From contig NZ_BDOQ01000003.1 of NCBI RefSeq assembly GCF_003112435.1, positions 62,001-126,000 of the forward strand: a stretch of 64,000 nt of DNA, in the 5' to 3' direction. Both the position numbers and the translations under genes were made by a program. Positions within the stretch are counted from its first letter, which is position 1. Each line of letters starts with the position of its first letter. The notes beneath the pieces are model-generated. The model searched no databases and was not told the origin of the DNA. It worked only from the letters and a program-made list of their open reading frames with translations. Positions 39,505 through 51,266 of the stretch are shown piece by piece. Origin of the DNA: Novimethylophilus kurashikiensis (GTDB lineage: Bacteria; Pseudomonadota; Gammaproteobacteria; Burkholderiales; Methylophilaceae).

Positions 39505-39512
39505 CGCAGACG

Positions 39513-40304
39513 CTACTGTTTTTCAGGCTTGCGAAGAAGGCGCATAGCCCAGCCCACATACCCCGACAGGCCATAAAGCACAAAGAGCACGAACAACACT
39601 TCAGGAGGACTGTAGGAAACCAGCACAAAGGCTAAAACAATCAACAAGATAACGACAAAGGGGACACTACGCCGCAAGTTGAAATCCTTGCCGCTGAAAT
39701 AGCGAAGATCGCTCACCATGGTCAGCCCGCCGAACACGGTCATACCCCAGGCCAGCCATTTCATGTGCAGCCAGCCGAAGAAAATCTGCTTGCCATCGAT
39801 GTTGTAGGACGTCGCCACCCACACCAGCCCGGCCTGCAATGCCGCAGCGGATGGACTGGGCAACCCCTGGAAATACCGTTTGTCGCTCTCATCGAGCTTG
39901 GTATTAAACCGCGCCAAGCGCAAGGCGGCGCCGGAACAATAGATGAAGGCCGCAATCCACCCCAGCTTGCCCATGGGCTGCAAGGCCCAGACATACATCA
40001 CCAGCGCGGGCGCCACGCCGAACGAGACCATGTCAGAAAGAGAATCGTATTCTGCACCGAATGCGCTTTGGGTATGCGTAAGGCGTGCCACCCGGCCATC
40101 GAGGCCATCCAGCACCATGGCGATGAAAATAGCGATGGCAGCCAGTTCGAACTGCCCGTTCATGGCCTGCACGATGGAATAAAAGCCGGCGAACAGTGCA
40201 GCCGTCGTAAACAGGTTGGGCAATAAATAAATGCCACGTTCGCGCAATTTGGGGTCGAGCAGCGGACGGGCGCGGCGGCGACGGTCGATTTGTGGGTTTT
40301 CCAT
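39513..40304 (-). CDS. pssA: CDP-diacylglycerol-serine O-phosphatidyltransferase
   Basis: PssA makes phosphatidylserine, precursor of phosphatidylethanolamine. The 263-residue polytopic protein has the CDP-alcohol phosphotransferase motif spread over DGLDGRVAR...GAEYDSLSD. The N-terminus MENPQIDRRRRARPLL is basic. The start chosen is the ATG at 40304; the longer frame reads back through the divergent tgt promoter. A TATACT box ends only seven bases before this ATG, so the message may be almost leaderless. Confidence 0.92.
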   Translation of the reverse strand: MENPQIDRRRRARPLLDPKLRERGIYLLPNLFTTAALFAGFYSIVQAMNGQFELAAIAIFIAMVLDGLDGRVARLTHTQSAFGAEYDSLSDMVSFGVAPALVMYVWALQPMGKLGWIAAFIYCSGAALRLARFNTKLDESDKRYFQGLPSPSAAALQAGLVWVATSYNIDGKQIFFGWLHMKWLAWGMTVFGGLTMVSDLRYFSGKDFNLRRSVPFVVILLIVLAFVLVSYSPPEVLFVLFVLYGLSGYVGWAMRLLRKPEKQ

Positions 40305-40313
40305 GCGTTCTAG

Positions 40314-41465
<1,152 letters not shown>

Positions 41466-41507
41466 AATCCTCGACATTTTTCGCTTGTTAATTTAAGGAA
41501 TATCCCC

Positions 41508-41828
41508 GTGTTCATCAGCAATGCCTACGCAGCCGACGTCGCTGCAGCCGCGCCGACCCTGACCAGCTTTTTGCCGATCGTCGTCATCTTCGTATTGTTC
41601 TATTTCATGCTGATTCGCCCGCAGATGAAGCAGGCCAAGGAACACAGCAAGATGCTCGCTGCACTGCAAAAGAACGACGAAATCGCCACCTCGGGCGGCG
41701 TCGTCGGCAAGGTGGTGAAGGTCGGCGAAAGCTTTGTGAGCGTTGAGATCGCACCCGAAGTCGTGATCAACGTGCAAAAGCACACCATCCAGACCCTGTT
41801 GCCCAAGGGCACCATCAAAAGCCTGTAA
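41508..41828 (+). CDS. yajC: Preprotein translocase accessory subunit YajC
   Basis: A 106-residue single-span protein associated with SecDF. The GTG start is supported by AAGGAA seven bases upstream. One hydrophobic helix (SFLPIVVIFVLFYFMLIRPQ) is followed by the typical cytoplasmic KNDEIATSGGVVGKVVKVGE. It lies 16 bases before secD. Confidence 0.95.
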   Translation: MFISNAYAADVAAAAPTLTSFLPIVVIFVLFYFMLIRPQMKQAKEHSKMLAALQKNDEIATSGGVVGKVVKVGESFVSVEIAPEVVINVQKHTIQTLLPKGTIKSL

Positions 41829-41844
41829 CCCTTAAGGCCGCGCC

Positions 41845-43665
41845 ATGAATCGCTATCCGCTCTGGAAGTACATCTTTATTGCCGTCGCGCTGCTGCTCGG
41901 CGGGCTGTATTCCCTCCCCAACCTCTTCGGCGAATCGCCGGCCATTCAGATCACGACCGCCAAGAGCGCCGGGAATGTCGATCCGGCGCTGATGGGTGAA
42001 GTCGAATCCCTGCTCAAGCAGGAAAAGCTGGCCTACGAAACGATTGCGCTGGAGAAGAACAGCATCAAGGTGCGCTTCAGCGACCCGGATACGCAGATCA
42101 AGGCCAAGGATCTTGTGGCCAATAAGCTGGGCAGCGGCTATGTCGTGGCGCTCAATCTGCTGTCGCGCTCCCCGGCCTGGCTGCAAGGGATCGGCGCCCT
42201 GCCTATGTACCTGGGCCTGGACCTCCGCGGCGGCGTGCACTTCCTGCTGCAAGTCGACATGAAAGCCGCCATCGACAAGGCCGTCGAACGCTACTCCGGC
42301 GATATCCGTTCAGTACTGCGCGAGAAGCGCATTGCCTATAACGGCGTAAGCCGCGAAGGCCAATCGGTACAGGTCAAGTTCAAGGATGCAGCCGAACTCG
42401 CCAAGGCCGAGAACGAAATCGGCAAGAACTTCCCTGACCTGACCGTCAAGGAAGCTGAAGGCAGCAACGGCGACAAACTGCTGGTCGCCACCCTGGGCCT
42501 GCAAGCGCAAAAGCGCATCCAGGATTTCGCCTTGAAGCAGAACATCACTACGCTGCACAACCGCGTCAATGAACTCGGCGTGGCCGAACCCATCATCCAG
42601 CAGCAAGGCCTGGATCGCATCGTGGTGCAGTTGCCGGGCGTGCAAGACACCGCCAAGGCCAAGGAAATCCTCGGTCGTACGGCAACCCTGGAAATTCGCC
42701 TGGTGGATGAAGATCATCCGATCCCTGCCACCAAGAACGACCCCGTGCCCTTCGGCGACGAGCTCTATATCGAGCGCAACGGCATCCCCGTGCTGGTCAA
42801 AAAGCAGGTGGTGCTGACCGGCGAATACATCACCGACGCCAGCCCCGGTATCGAACAACAAACTGGCCAGTCCGCCGTCCACGTCAACCTGGATGGACGT
42901 GGCGCCCGCATCTTCAAGCAAGTGACACGTGAAAACGTCGGCAAGCGCATGGCCATCCTGTTGGTGGAAAAAGGCTTGACCGAGGTCATTACCGCCCCTG
43001 TGATCCGCGAGGAAATCGGCGGCGGCCGCGTCCAGATCACCGGCATGAAGAACGTTCAGGAAGCGACCGACGTTTCGCTGCTGCTGCGCGCCGGTGCATT
43101 GGCCGCTCCGATGGACATCGTCGAAGAGCGTACCGTCGGCCCCAGCATGGGTGAGGAAAACATCAAGCGCGGCGTGCATTCCACGCTCTGGGGCTTCACC
43201 GCCATCGCGATCATGATGATCCTGTATTACCTCGTCATGGGCGGCATTTCGGTGTTGGCGCTGGGCGTCAACCTGCTGCTGCTCGTCGCCGTGCTGTCGC
43301 TGCTGCAAGCCACGCTGACACTGCCTGGCCTCGCTGCTATCGCACTGACGCTGGGTATGGCCATCGACGCCAACGTGCTGATCAACGAACGTATCCGCGA
43401 GGAACTGCGCAACGGCAACTCGCCGCAAGCGGCAATTCACGCTGGCTACGACCGCGCTTTCGACACCATCCTGGACTCCAACGTAACCACGCTGATCGTC
43501 GGCATCATGCTGTTCAGCTTCGGTTCCGGCCCGGTACGCGGCTTCGCCATCGTCCACGTCCTCGGCATTCTGACCTCGATGTTCAGCGCCGTGCTGGTTT
43601 CCCGCGGGATAGTCAACCTGGTTTACGGCCATCGCCGCAAGCTGACTCACGTCGCCATCGGCTAG
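41845..43665 (+). CDS. secD: Protein translocase subunit SecD
   Basis: SecD works with SecF to pull translocating proteins into the periplasm using the proton gradient. The 606 residues have TM1 (WKYIFIAVALLLGGLYSLPNL), a large periplasmic P1 domain, LGLDLRGGVHFLLQVD, and five further helices with GMAIDANVLINERIREELR. It is followed by secF nine bases on. Confidence 0.98.
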   Translation: MNRYPLWKYIFIAVALLLGGLYSLPNLFGESPAIQITTAKSAGNVDPALMGEVESLLKQEKLAYETIALEKNSIKVRFSDPDTQIKAKDLVANKLGSGYVVALNLLSRSPAWLQGIGALPMYLGLDLRGGVHFLLQVDMKAAIDKAVERYSGDIRSVLREKRIAYNGVSREGQSVQVKFKDAAELAKAENEIGKNFPDLTVKEAEGSNGDKLLVATLGLQAQKRIQDFALKQNITTLHNRVNELGVAEPIIQQQGLDRIVVQLPGVQDTAKAKEILGRTATLEIRLVDEDHPIPATKNDPVPFGDELYIERNGIPVLVKKQVVLTGEYITDASPGIEQQTGQSAVHVNLDGRGARIFKQVTRENVGKRMAILLVEKGLTEVITAPVIREEIGGGRVQITGMKNVQEATDVSLLLRAGALAAPMDIVEERTVGPSMGEENIKRGVHSTLWGFTAIAIMMILYYLVMGGISVLALGVNLLLLVAVLSLLQATLTLPGLAAIALTLGMAIDANVLINERIREELRNGNSPQAAIHAGYDRAFDTILDSNVTTLIVGIMLFSFGSGPVRGFAIVHVLGILTSMFSAVLVSRGIVNLVYGHRRKLTHVAIG

Positions 43666-43674
43666 GAAAGAAAA

Positions 43675-44607
43675 ATGGAATTATTCAGAATCAAGCACGA
43701 CATTCCCTTCATGAGCTATGGGCGTCTGACCACCTCCATCTCGCTCGTCACCTTCATCCTGGCGATCTTCTTCCTGGCGACCAAAGGCTTGAACTTCGGC
43801 GTCGACTTCACCGGTGGCACCGTGATGGAAGTGGCCTATCCGCATCCTGCGGACATCACCAAGATCCGCAAGTCCATGGACAGCATTGGCCTCAACGAAG
43901 CTTCTGTACAGAACTTCGGCACCAGCCACGATGTGCTGATTCGCCTGCCGGTGAAAAAAGGTGTCACCAGTGCCAAGTTGTCCGAAAGCGTCCTCACGGC
44001 CTTGAAGAAAGACGACGACGCCGTCACCATGCGCCGCATCGAGTTCGTCGGCCCGCAGGTGGGCGAAGAGCTGTACGACAACGGTGCAATGGCGCTGCTG
44101 CTAGTATCGCTGGGCATCATGGGCTATCTCGCGCTGCGCTTCGAATGGCGCTTCGCCGTGTCGGCCATCATCGCCAACATGCACGATGTGGTCATCATCC
44201 TGGGCTTCTTCGCCTTCTTCCAGTGGGAGTTCAACCTCACCGTGCTGGCGGCCGTACTGGCCGTGCTGGGTTACTCGGTGAACGAATCCGTGGTGGTGTT
44301 CGACCGAGTACGCGAGAACTTCCGCAAGATGCGCAAGGCCAGCGTGGCAGAAATCATCGACAACGCCATTACGCGCACCATGTCGCGCACCATCATCACC
44401 CACGCCATGACGCAGACCATGGTGCTGTCCATGCTGTTCTTCGGCGGTGAAGTGCTGCACAACTTCGCGCTGGCGCTAACCATCGGCATCCTGTTCGGCA
44501 TTTATTCTTCCGTGCTGGTCGCCAGCCCCATCGTCATGTGGTTGGGCATTTCGCGCGACGACCTGGTGAAGGTCGAGAAGAAAGAAGCTGCTGACGCAAC
44601 TCCCTGA
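43675..44607 (+). CDS. secF: Protein translocase subunit SecF
   Basis: The 310-residue partner of SecD. It has TM1, the periplasmic domain with GVDFTGGTVMEV, and five helices including VLGYSVNESVVVFDRVREN and a TRT-type segment (NAITRTMSRTIITH). The C-terminus is charged. Confidence 0.97.
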   Translation: MELFRIKHDIPFMSYGRLTTSISLVTFILAIFFLATKGLNFGVDFTGGTVMEVAYPHPADITKIRKSMDSIGLNEASVQNFGTSHDVLIRLPVKKGVTSAKLSESVLTALKKDDDAVTMRRIEFVGPQVGEELYDNGAMALLLVSLGIMGYLALRFEWRFAVSAIIANMHDVVIILGFFAFFQWEFNLTVLAAVLAVLGYSVNESVVVFDRVRENFRKMRKASVAEIIDNAITRTMSRTIITHAMTQTMVLSMLFFGGEVLHNFALALTIGILFGIYSSVLVASPIVMWLGISRDDLVKVEKKEAADATP

Positions 44608-44619
44608 GTTTTCTTGACA

Positions 44620-44643
44620 AGTTTCCCCGTTCGCGGGGAAACT
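44620..44643 (+). terminator. UUCG hairpin after secF
   Basis: AGTTTCCCCG and CGGGGAAACT form a perfect 10-bp stem with a TTCG tetraloop, 12 bases past the secF stop. No T-run follows, so it may be a partial terminator or stabiliser. Confidence 0.5.
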
Positions 44644-44672
44644 ACTGTCATCTCCTGCCTTAAATTCCCACT

Positions 44673-45932
44673 TTGGACGACACCCCTTTATCGGCGTTGT
44701 TCGGCGCATTAGTTGCGCTGCTCGCCACCTCTGCCTTTTTCTCTGCAGCAGAAACCGGCCTGATGGCCGTCAACCGTTACCGATTACGCCACTTGGCCAA
44801 GGAAGGCCACCACGGGGCACGGCTCGCCAACTCCTTATTGGCCAAGACCGACAAATTGCTCGGCGTGATCTTGCTTGGCAGCACATTCTCGGTTTCGGCC
44901 ACCACCACCTTGGCAACCATCATTGCCGTGCGCCTCTTCGGCCAAGGCGAACTGGTACTCACCTTCTCGACACTCAGCATCGCGTTCTCCATCCTGGTCT
45001 TCAGCGAAATTTCGCCCAAGGTCATTGCTGCTGCCTACCCAGAACGCATCGCCTTCGCATCGAGTTACGTGCTGTATTTCCTGCTCAAGGTGACGCAGCC
45101 CATCACCTGGTTCGTCAATCTATTCGTTCGGGCGATCCTAGCCATACTCGGCCTCAAGCCGAATTTCAGCGAAACCGTGCATGCCGTGACGATGGAAGAA
45201 CTGCGCACCATCATTACCGAAGCCGGCAATTTCATTCCCAAGAAGCACCAGAGCATCCTGCTCAATCTCTTCGAATTGGAAAAAATCACGGTCGACGATG
45301 TGATGGTGGCGCACACCCAGATCGAGACGATCGATTTCGATGCACCGATCGAAGCCATTGCCAACCAGATCGCCACTAGTCATCACACCCGATTGCCGGT
45401 CCGTGCAGGTCAGGCGGAAGAAGTGATCGGCGTGCTGCACATCCGCAAGGTGTTGCATCAAGTGCAATCGGGCGACCTGACCATCGAAGCATTGAAGGAG
45501 GTCATGAGCGAGCCGTATTTCGTGCCGATGGGAACGCCGCTTTACACCCAGTTGCAGCAATTCCAGGAAAACCAGCAGCGGCTTGCACTCGTGGTCGACG
45601 AATACGGCGAACTCAAGGGCCTGGTCACGCTGGAAGACATCCTGGAGGAAATCGTCGGCGAATTCACCACGCAATCGCCATCGATCTCGACCGCATTCCA
45701 TCGCCAAAACGACGGCAGCTGGCTGGTGGACGGCGCCACCACTTTGCGCGAGCTCAACCGCAAGCTTAAATTGAAATTCCCATTGGAAGGACCCAAGACC
45801 TTGAACGGCCTGGTATTGGAGTATTTCGAGGACATTCCCGAGCCGGGAACCAGTTTCAGGATCGCGGATCACACCTTGGAGGTTATCCAGGCACAGGATA
45901 AAGTTGTAAAAAGCGTGCGAATCGTGCCGTAA
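44673..45932 (+). CDS. CNNM/CorC-family (DUF21-CBS-CorC) membrane protein
   Basis: A 419-residue protein of the YfjD/CorB family, linked to Mg2+/Co2+ efflux or membrane function. The DUF21 domain (about 1-180) has three or four helices and FFSAAETGLMAVNRYRL; a CBS pair follows (about 190-330, with DDVMVAHTQIE and LALVVDEYGELKGLVTLEDILEEIVGE), then a CorC_HlyC domain. A TTG start at 44673 gives the usual N-terminus MDDTPLSALF; no clear ribosome site is seen, and ATG 44763 would lose the first helix. Confidence 0.88.
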   Translation: MDDTPLSALFGALVALLATSAFFSAAETGLMAVNRYRLRHLAKEGHHGARLANSLLAKTDKLLGVILLGSTFSVSATTTLATIIAVRLFGQGELVLTFSTLSIAFSILVFSEISPKVIAAAYPERIAFASSYVLYFLLKVTQPITWFVNLFVRAILAILGLKPNFSETVHAVTMEELRTIITEAGNFIPKKHQSILLNLFELEKITVDDVMVAHTQIETIDFDAPIEAIANQIATSHHTRLPVRAGQAEEVIGVLHIRKVLHQVQSGDLTIEALKEVMSEPYFVPMGTPLYTQLQQFQENQQRLALVVDEYGELKGLVTLEDILEEIVGEFTTQSPSISTAFHRQNDGSWLVDGATTLRELNRKLKLKFPLEGPKTLNGLVLEYFEDIPEPGTSFRIADHTLEVIQAQDKVVKSVRIVP

Positions 45933-45988
45933 ATTTCTTGGTTTCCGGGACTTGAAAAATTCACCGATAGGGTCAAAATAGGTCAAAC

Positions 45989-46300
45989 ATGGGAAGCACG
46001 AAATTTGTAGAGCGCTTGAAAGAACAAACGGGCGACACCCGGCTCAAGCCCCCTCCCCTCTATAAGGTCCTGTTGCTGAACGACGATTTCACTCCCATGG
46101 AATTTGTCGTGGTGGTGTTGCAGCGGTTCTTTTCCAAGAGCCGTGAACAAGCGACGCAAATCATGCTCAAAGTACATAACGAAGGCGCCGGAGTATGCGG
46201 CATTTATCCGCGGGATGTCGCCGAGACCAAGGTTCAACAGGTCACCAGTTTCGCCCGCGAACATCAGCATCCGCTGCAATGCGTGATGGAGGAAAGTTAA
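45989..46300 (+). CDS. clpS: ATP-dependent Clp protease adaptor ClpS
   Basis: ClpS delivers N-degron substrates to ClpAP. The 103 residues show [21 protein letters not shown], the hydrophobic N-end pocket, and [19 protein letters not shown]. It lies one base before clpA. Confidence 0.96.
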   Translation: MGSTKFVERLKEQTGDTRLKPPPLYKVLLLNDDFTPMEFVVVVLQRFFSKSREQATQIMLKVHNEGAGVCGIYPRDVAETKVQQVTSFAREHQHPLQCVMEES

Positions 46301-46301
46301 A

Positions 46302-48590
46302 GTGATTGCACAAGAGCTCGAGGTTTCCCTGCATATGGCGTTCATGGAAGCACGCCAGCAACGCCATGAGCTGATAACGGTAGAGCACCTGCTGCTAGCG
46401 ATGCTCGATAATCCGACAGCAGCCCAGGTATTGCGAGCTTGCGCGGTCGACATTGAAACGTTGCGGCGCGAACTCACCGATTACATCACCGAACACACGC
46501 CTGTCGTCTCCGGCAGTGCCGAGGTCGATACCCAGCCCACGCTGGGCTTCCAGCGCGTGATCCAGCGCGCCATCCTGCACGTCCAGTCCTCGGGCAAGAA
46601 AGAGGTCACAGGGGCCAATGTCCTCGTGGCGATCTACGGCGAGAAAGATTCGCACGCCGTATTCTTCCTGCACCAGCATGGCGTGACGCGCCTCGACGTA
46701 GTCAACTACATCGCCCATGGCATCACCAAGACGGCGGAAAGCAACGCCGAGAAGCGTGCGACCACCGAGCAGGAAACCGAACAGGAACAATCCGGCAGCA
46801 ACGCGCTGGAAAACTTCACGGTCAACCTGAATGCGCAAGTTGCAGCCGGTAAGATCGATCCGCTGATTGGCCGCTCGCTCGAACTCGAACGCGTGATTCA
46901 AACCTTATGCCGCCGCCGCAAAAACAACCCATTGCTGGTTGGCGAAGCCGGAGTAGGCAAGACTGCGATTGCCGAAGGATTGGCACGCCTCATCGTAGAA
47001 GGCGATGTGCCGGAAATCCTGTCCAATGCGACTATTTACTCCCTCGACATGGGTGCCCTGCTCGCCGGAACCAAGTATCGCGGCGATTTCGAGCAGCGCC
47101 TAAAAGCCGTGTTGAAGAAATTAGGCGGCAATCCGAATGCGATCCTGTTCATCGACGAGATCCACACGCTGATCGGGGCGGGTGCTGCTTCCGGCGGCTC
47201 GCTGGATGCTTCCAACCTGCTCAAGCCGGCGCTGTCCAATGGTCAGTTGAAGTGCATCGGCGCGACCACCTATCAGGAATATCGCGGCATCTTCGAAAAA
47301 GATCACGCGCTTTCCCGTCGTTTCCAGAAGATCGACGTGGAAGAGCCGTCTATCGCCGAGACCGTCGATATTCTCAAGGGCTTGAAGTCGCGCTTCGAAG
47401 CGCATCATAGTGTGAAGTACACGTCTGCTGCGCTTTCTACGGCGGCTGAACTGTCGGCCAAGTACATCAACGACCGCCATTTGCCGGACAAAGCCATCGA
47501 CGTTATCGATGAAGCCGGTGCGGCTCAGCGCATCCTGCCGAAATCTCGTCAGAAGAAGGTGATAGGCAACAAGGAGATCGAGGAAATCATTGCCAAGATT
47601 GCGCGCATCCCGTCCAAGAACATTTCCTCGGACGACCGCAACGCCCTCAAGACGCTGGACCGCGACCTTAAGTCCGTGGTCTTCGGCCAGGACGCCGCCA
47701 TCGATGCATTGGCTGCCGCCATCAAGATGTCGCGCAGCGGCTTGGGCAATACGGCCAAGCCTATCGGCGCCTTCCTGTTTAGCGGGCCCACCGGTGTTGG
47801 CAAGACCGAAGTCGCTCGCCAACTGGCGTATACGTTGGGTATCGAGCTCGTGCGCTTCGATATGTCCGAATACATGGAACGCCATGCCGTATCGCGTCTC
47901 ATCGGCGCGCCTCCGGGCTATGTGGGGTTCGAGCAGGGCGGCCTGATGACGGAAGCCATTACCAAGCATCCGTACTCGGTGTTGCTACTGGACGAAATCG
48001 AGAAGGCGCACCCAGACATCTACAACATCCTGCTGCAAGTGATGGACCACGGCACGCTGACCGACAACAACGGCCGCAAGGCGGATTTCCGCAATGTCAC
48101 CATCATCATGACGACCAATGCGGGCGCCGAAACCTTGTCCAAGGGCAGCATGGGCTTCGTGCAGAACTCCAGCACAGGCGACGAGATGGGTGAGATTAAA
48201 CGGTTATTTACACCGGAATTCCGCAACCGCCTGGATGCGATCATCTCGTTCCGTGCGCTGGATCACGAGATCATCCTGCGCGTGGTCGACAAGTTCCTCA
48301 TGCAGTTGGAAGATCAGCTGCACGAGAAGAAGGTGGAAATCCACTTCACCGACGCGCTCAAGGATTACCTCGCCAAGAACGGCTTCGATCCACAAATGGG
48401 CGCACGCCCCATGGCGCGCCTCATCCAGGACACCATCCGCAAGGCATTGGCCGACGAGCTGCTGTTCGGCAAGCTGGCCAACGGCGGTAGCGTGACCGTG
48501 GATATCGGGCCTGATGGCAACGTTTCGCTCAGCTTCGAAGGATCGCAGGCGCCGGAGCCGGCAGAATCGGCCGACGAAGGTGTGATGTAA
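46302..48590 (+). CDS. clpA: ATP-dependent Clp protease ATP-binding subunit ClpA
   Basis: ClpA is the AAA+ unfoldase of ClpAP. The GTG start at 46302 has GGAGGAAAG upstream. The 762 residues have the N-domain (1-145), D1 with Walker A GEAGVGKT, and D2 with [21 protein letters not shown] and the ClpP-docking loop KGSMGFV, MGF where E. coli has IGL. It is coupled to clpS. Confidence 0.98.
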   Translation: MIAQELEVSLHMAFMEARQQRHELITVEHLLLAMLDNPTAAQVLRACAVDIETLRRELTDYITEHTPVVSGSAEVDTQPTLGFQRVIQRAILHVQSSGKKEVTGANVLVAIYGEKDSHAVFFLHQHGVTRLDVVNYIAHGITKTAESNAEKRATTEQETEQEQSGSNALENFTVNLNAQVAAGKIDPLIGRSLELERVIQTLCRRRKNNPLLVGEAGVGKTAIAEGLARLIVEGDVPEILSNATIYSLDMGALLAGTKYRGDFEQRLKAVLKKLGGNPNAILFIDEIHTLIGAGAASGGSLDASNLLKPALSNGQLKCIGATTYQEYRGIFEKDHALSRRFQKIDVEEPSIAETVDILKGLKSRFEAHHSVKYTSAALSTAAELSAKYINDRHLPDKAIDVIDEAGAAQRILPKSRQKKVIGNKEIEEIIAKIARIPSKNISSDDRNALKTLDRDLKSVVFGQDAAIDALAAAIKMSRSGLGNTAKPIGAFLFSGPTGVGKTEVARQLAYTLGIELVRFDMSEYMERHAVSRLIGAPPGYVGFEQGGLMTEAITKHPYSVLLLDEIEKAHPDIYNILLQVMDHGTLTDNNGRKADFRNVTIIMTTNAGAETLSKGSMGFVQNSSTGDEMGEIKRLFTPEFRNRLDAIISFRALDHEIILRVVDKFLMQLEDQLHEKKVEIHFTDALKDYLAKNGFDPQMGARPMARLIQDTIRKALADELLFGKLANGGSVTVDIGPDGNVSLSFEGSQAPEPAESADEGVM

Positions 48591-48608
48591 ACCTATCGAG
48601 CAACCAAT

Positions 48609-48636
48609 AAAAAAGGCGGCCAATGCCGCCTTTTTT
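48609..48636. terminator. Bidirectional terminator between clpA and pyrD
   Basis: A-run, GGCGGC, CAAT loop, GCCGCC, then six T: an intrinsic terminator for clpA, and with A/T runs on the left also for convergent pyrD. Confidence 0.9.
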
Positions 48637-48653
48637 ATTGCCCAAAACTTGAA

Positions 48654-49664
48654 TCACCCCAGGGCCGCACAAGCTTCCTTGATCAAGGCCGGCCCGCGAT
48701 AAATCAAGCCGCTATATAGCTGCACCAGGCTGGCGCCGGCATCGATTTTCTCCACGGCATCCCGCCCTTGCACGATGCCGCCGACACCGATGATAGGGAG
48801 CGCACCATCCAGTGCGGTAGCCAGTTGGCGGATCACCGCCGTGGATTTTTCTCGTACCGGCGCGCCGGAAAGTCCCCCCGTTTCAGCCGCATTCGGCAAG
48901 CCCTCAACACCCTCGCGAGAAAGCGTCGTATTGGTCGCAATCACCGCGTCCAGGCGATGCGCCACGAGTAGCTCAGCAATTTCACGGATCTGTTCCGGCT
49001 CGAGATCAGGCGCGATCTTGAGCGCAATGGGAACATATTTGTCGTGCTGGTCAGCAAGCTCTGCCTGCGCCTGTTTCAACGCAGACAACAAGCCTTCCAA
49101 CGCTTCCTTGTCCTGCAATTGCCGCAGATTCTTGGTGTTGGGCGAGGAGATGTTGACCGTGACATAGCTGGCATGGGCATACACTTTGCGCAGGCAAATG
49201 AGGTAATCCTCGGTAGCACGCTCGATGGGCGTATCGAAATTCTTGCCGATGTTGATGCCGAGAATGCCGCGATATTCCGCGCGCTCGACATTCGCGATCA
49301 AGGCATCCACGCCTTCGTTGTTGAATCCGAACCGATTGATAATGCCTTGCGCCTCCGGGATGCGGAACAAGCGAGGCAAGGGATTACCCGGTTGCGGACG
49401 CGGCGTCACGGTGCCGACTTCGATAAATCCGAATCCCAGCGAAGCCAAGGCGTCGATGTGCGCGCCATTCTTGTCCAACCCTGCGGCCAAACCGACAGGA
49501 TTAGGAAAAGTCAGCCCCATGACTTGACGAGGCTTGCATTCAGGCATTTTCCCTAAGAGGCGGGTCAAGCCGAGTTTATATGCAGTATCAAGGCCGTTCA
49601 GCGTGAGATGATGGGTACGCTCCGCGTCGAGGCGGAACAGCAAGGGACGAATAAGGGTATACAT
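48654..49664 (-). CDS. pyrD: Dihydroorotate dehydrogenase (quinone), class 2
   Basis: PyrD oxidises dihydroorotate to orotate using FMN and quinone at the membrane. The 336 residues equal E. coli PyrD. The N-terminal amphipathic helix starts [46 protein letters not shown] (catalytic Ser) and [12 protein letters not shown] are present. ATG 49664 is preferred over GTG 49670. A TAAAAT box ends seven bases before it. Confidence 0.95.
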   Translation of the reverse strand: MYTLIRPLLFRLDAERTHHLTLNGLDTAYKLGLTRLLGKMPECKPRQVMGLTFPNPVGLAAGLDKNGAHIDALASLGFGFIEVGTVTPRPQPGNPLPRLFRIPEAQGIINRFGFNNEGVDALIANVERAEYRGILGINIGKNFDTPIERATEDYLICLRKVYAHASYVTVNISSPNTKNLRQLQDKEALEGLLSALKQAQAELADQHDKYVPIALKIAPDLEPEQIREIAELLVAHRLDAVIATNTTLSREGVEGLPNAAETGGLSGAPVREKSTAVIRQLATALDGALPIIGVGGIVQGRDAVEKIDAGASLVQLYSGLIYRGPALIKEACAALG

Positions 49665-49747
49665 CTGCACGATTTTACCCGATTCTCCCGCAACCTCAGC
49701 CTGATCCAGCTTGCCAGTTTTACATCGTAAATGCCATCATCGCACCC

Positions 49748-50599
49748 ATGATAGAAATCCTGAACGACCAACCCCTTGTGTTTGCCGCGATTGCCGTGTT
49801 CTTCGGGCTGATGATTGGCAGTTTCCTCAACGTCGTCATTCACCGTCTGCCGCGAATGATGGAGCGCGAATGGCGGCAGCAATGCGCAGAACTCAACAAC
49901 GAAGAAAACGTCACCGTCGAAACCTATAACCTCATGGTGCCGCGCTCGGCCTGCCCATCCTGTGGCCATGCCATCTCGGCGATGGAAAACATCCCCGTCG
50001 TCAGTTATCTGTTCCTACGCGGCAAATGCGCCGGCTGCCAAACCCGCATCAGTCCGCGCTACCCCTTGGTGGAGCTTCTCACCGGCCTGCTGGCAGGGGC
50101 AGTCGCATGGAAATTTGGGTTCGGGTTACAGGCTTTTGTTGCGTTTTTATTCGTAGCCTGCCTTGTCGCGCTCACCTTCATCGATTTCGACAGCCAGCTG
50201 TTGCCGGACGACCTCACCCTGCCGCTACTCTGGATCGGCCTGGCGTTCAATCTCTCAAATGGATTTACCGACCTTAAATCCGCCGTCATCGGCGCCATAG
50301 CCGGCTACCTTGCGCTATGGTCGGTGTATTGGTTGTTTAAGCTCGTAACCGGCAAGGAAGGCATGGGCTATGGCGATTTCAAGCTATTGGCGGCAATCGG
50401 GGCCTGGTTCGGCTGGCAGCTACTGCCGGCCGTGATCCTGCTCTCCTCGTTGGTTGGATCTATCGTCGGTATCGGACTCATCCTGCTGGCCAAGCATGGG
50501 CGCAGCGTACCCATTCCATTCGGTCCCTATCTGGCGCTCGGTGGTATCGCAGCCTTGTTCTGGGGGCCGCAGCTCGCCCAGCTCTACCTGGGGGCGTAA
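49748..50599 (+). CDS. pilD: Prepilin peptidase / N-methyltransferase PilD
   Basis: PilD cleaves and N-methylates type IV prepilins and pseudopilins. The 283 residues have the MIGSFLNVVIHRLP start, two CxxC pairs (CPSC, CAGC), the aspartates DFDSQLLPDD and GMGYGDFK, and about eight helices. It is followed two bases later by coaE, but pilB and pilC, which usually precede it, are not here. Confidence 0.95.
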   Translation: MIEILNDQPLVFAAIAVFFGLMIGSFLNVVIHRLPRMMEREWRQQCAELNNEENVTVETYNLMVPRSACPSCGHAISAMENIPVVSYLFLRGKCAGCQTRISPRYPLVELLTGLLAGAVAWKFGFGLQAFVAFLFVACLVALTFIDFDSQLLPDDLTLPLLWIGLAFNLSNGFTDLKSAVIGAIAGYLALWSVYWLFKLVTGKEGMGYGDFKLLAAIGAWFGWQLLPAVILLSSLVGSIVGIGLILLAKHGRSVPIPFGPYLALGGIAALFWGPQLAQLYLGA

Positions 50600-50601
50600 C
50601 G

Positions 50602-51198
50602 ATGCTGGTCATCGGCCTTACAGGCGGCATCGGCAGCGGGAAAAGCACGGCAGCGGATTTGTTTGCCACGCTAGGCGCCGAAGTGATCGACACCGACCGC
50701 ATTGCGCATGAACTGACCGCCCCCGGGAAACCTGCAATCGCCGAAATTTCCGCTGCTTTCGGCCCCGAATTCATTGGTACAGAAGGCGCACTAGACCGTG
50801 CTGCCATGCGCAAGCGGGTGTTCGAAGACGTTACCGCAAAAAAGCGCCTGGAAGACATCCTCCATCCTCGCATTCGCCAAGCCGTCGCCGAGCAACTTGC
50901 ACAGCCTACCGAGGCACCCTATCGCATACTCGTGGTTCCGCTTCTGTTCGAAACCGACTCTTACCGCACGCTGATTCAGCGTATCCTCGTGGTCGATTGC
51001 CCGGAACCATTGCAAATACAACGTGCCATGTCGCGCAGCAAATTAAGTGAATCGGAAGCCCAGGCCATCATTGATGCGCAGATTTCCCGCAAGGCGAGAT
51101 TGAATGGCGCAGATGATGTCATCCTGAACGATTCGTCTCTCGAAAATCTGAAAAAACAAATCAGCGATTTTCACAAAAAGTATTTAAGGCTTGCATAG
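50602..51198 (+). CDS. coaE: Dephospho-CoA kinase CoaE
   Basis: CoaE phosphorylates dephospho-CoA in the last CoA step. The 198 residues show the P-loop GLTGGIGSGKST, VIDTDRIAHEL, and RIL.VPLLFE. It belongs to the pilD-coaE-zapD-yacG series. Confidence 0.96.
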   Translation: MLVIGLTGGIGSGKSTAADLFATLGAEVIDTDRIAHELTAPGKPAIAEISAAFGPEFIGTEGALDRAAMRKRVFEDVTAKKRLEDILHPRIRQAVAEQLAQPTEAPYRILVVPLLFETDSYRTLIQRILVVDCPEPLQIQRAMSRSKLSESEAQAIIDAQISRKARLNGADDVILNDSSLENLKKQISDFHKKYLRLA

Positions 51199-51266
51199 TT
51201 AGGTAATCAACTTCATAATCCGCATGAAACTGCGGCCTGCACAACCTATGCCATAACTGAACATCA

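Noticed and set aside
42310-43650. 446-residue minus-strand ORF opposite secD
   Set aside because: Shadow of secD; His/Gln/Asp-rich, no recognisable domain.
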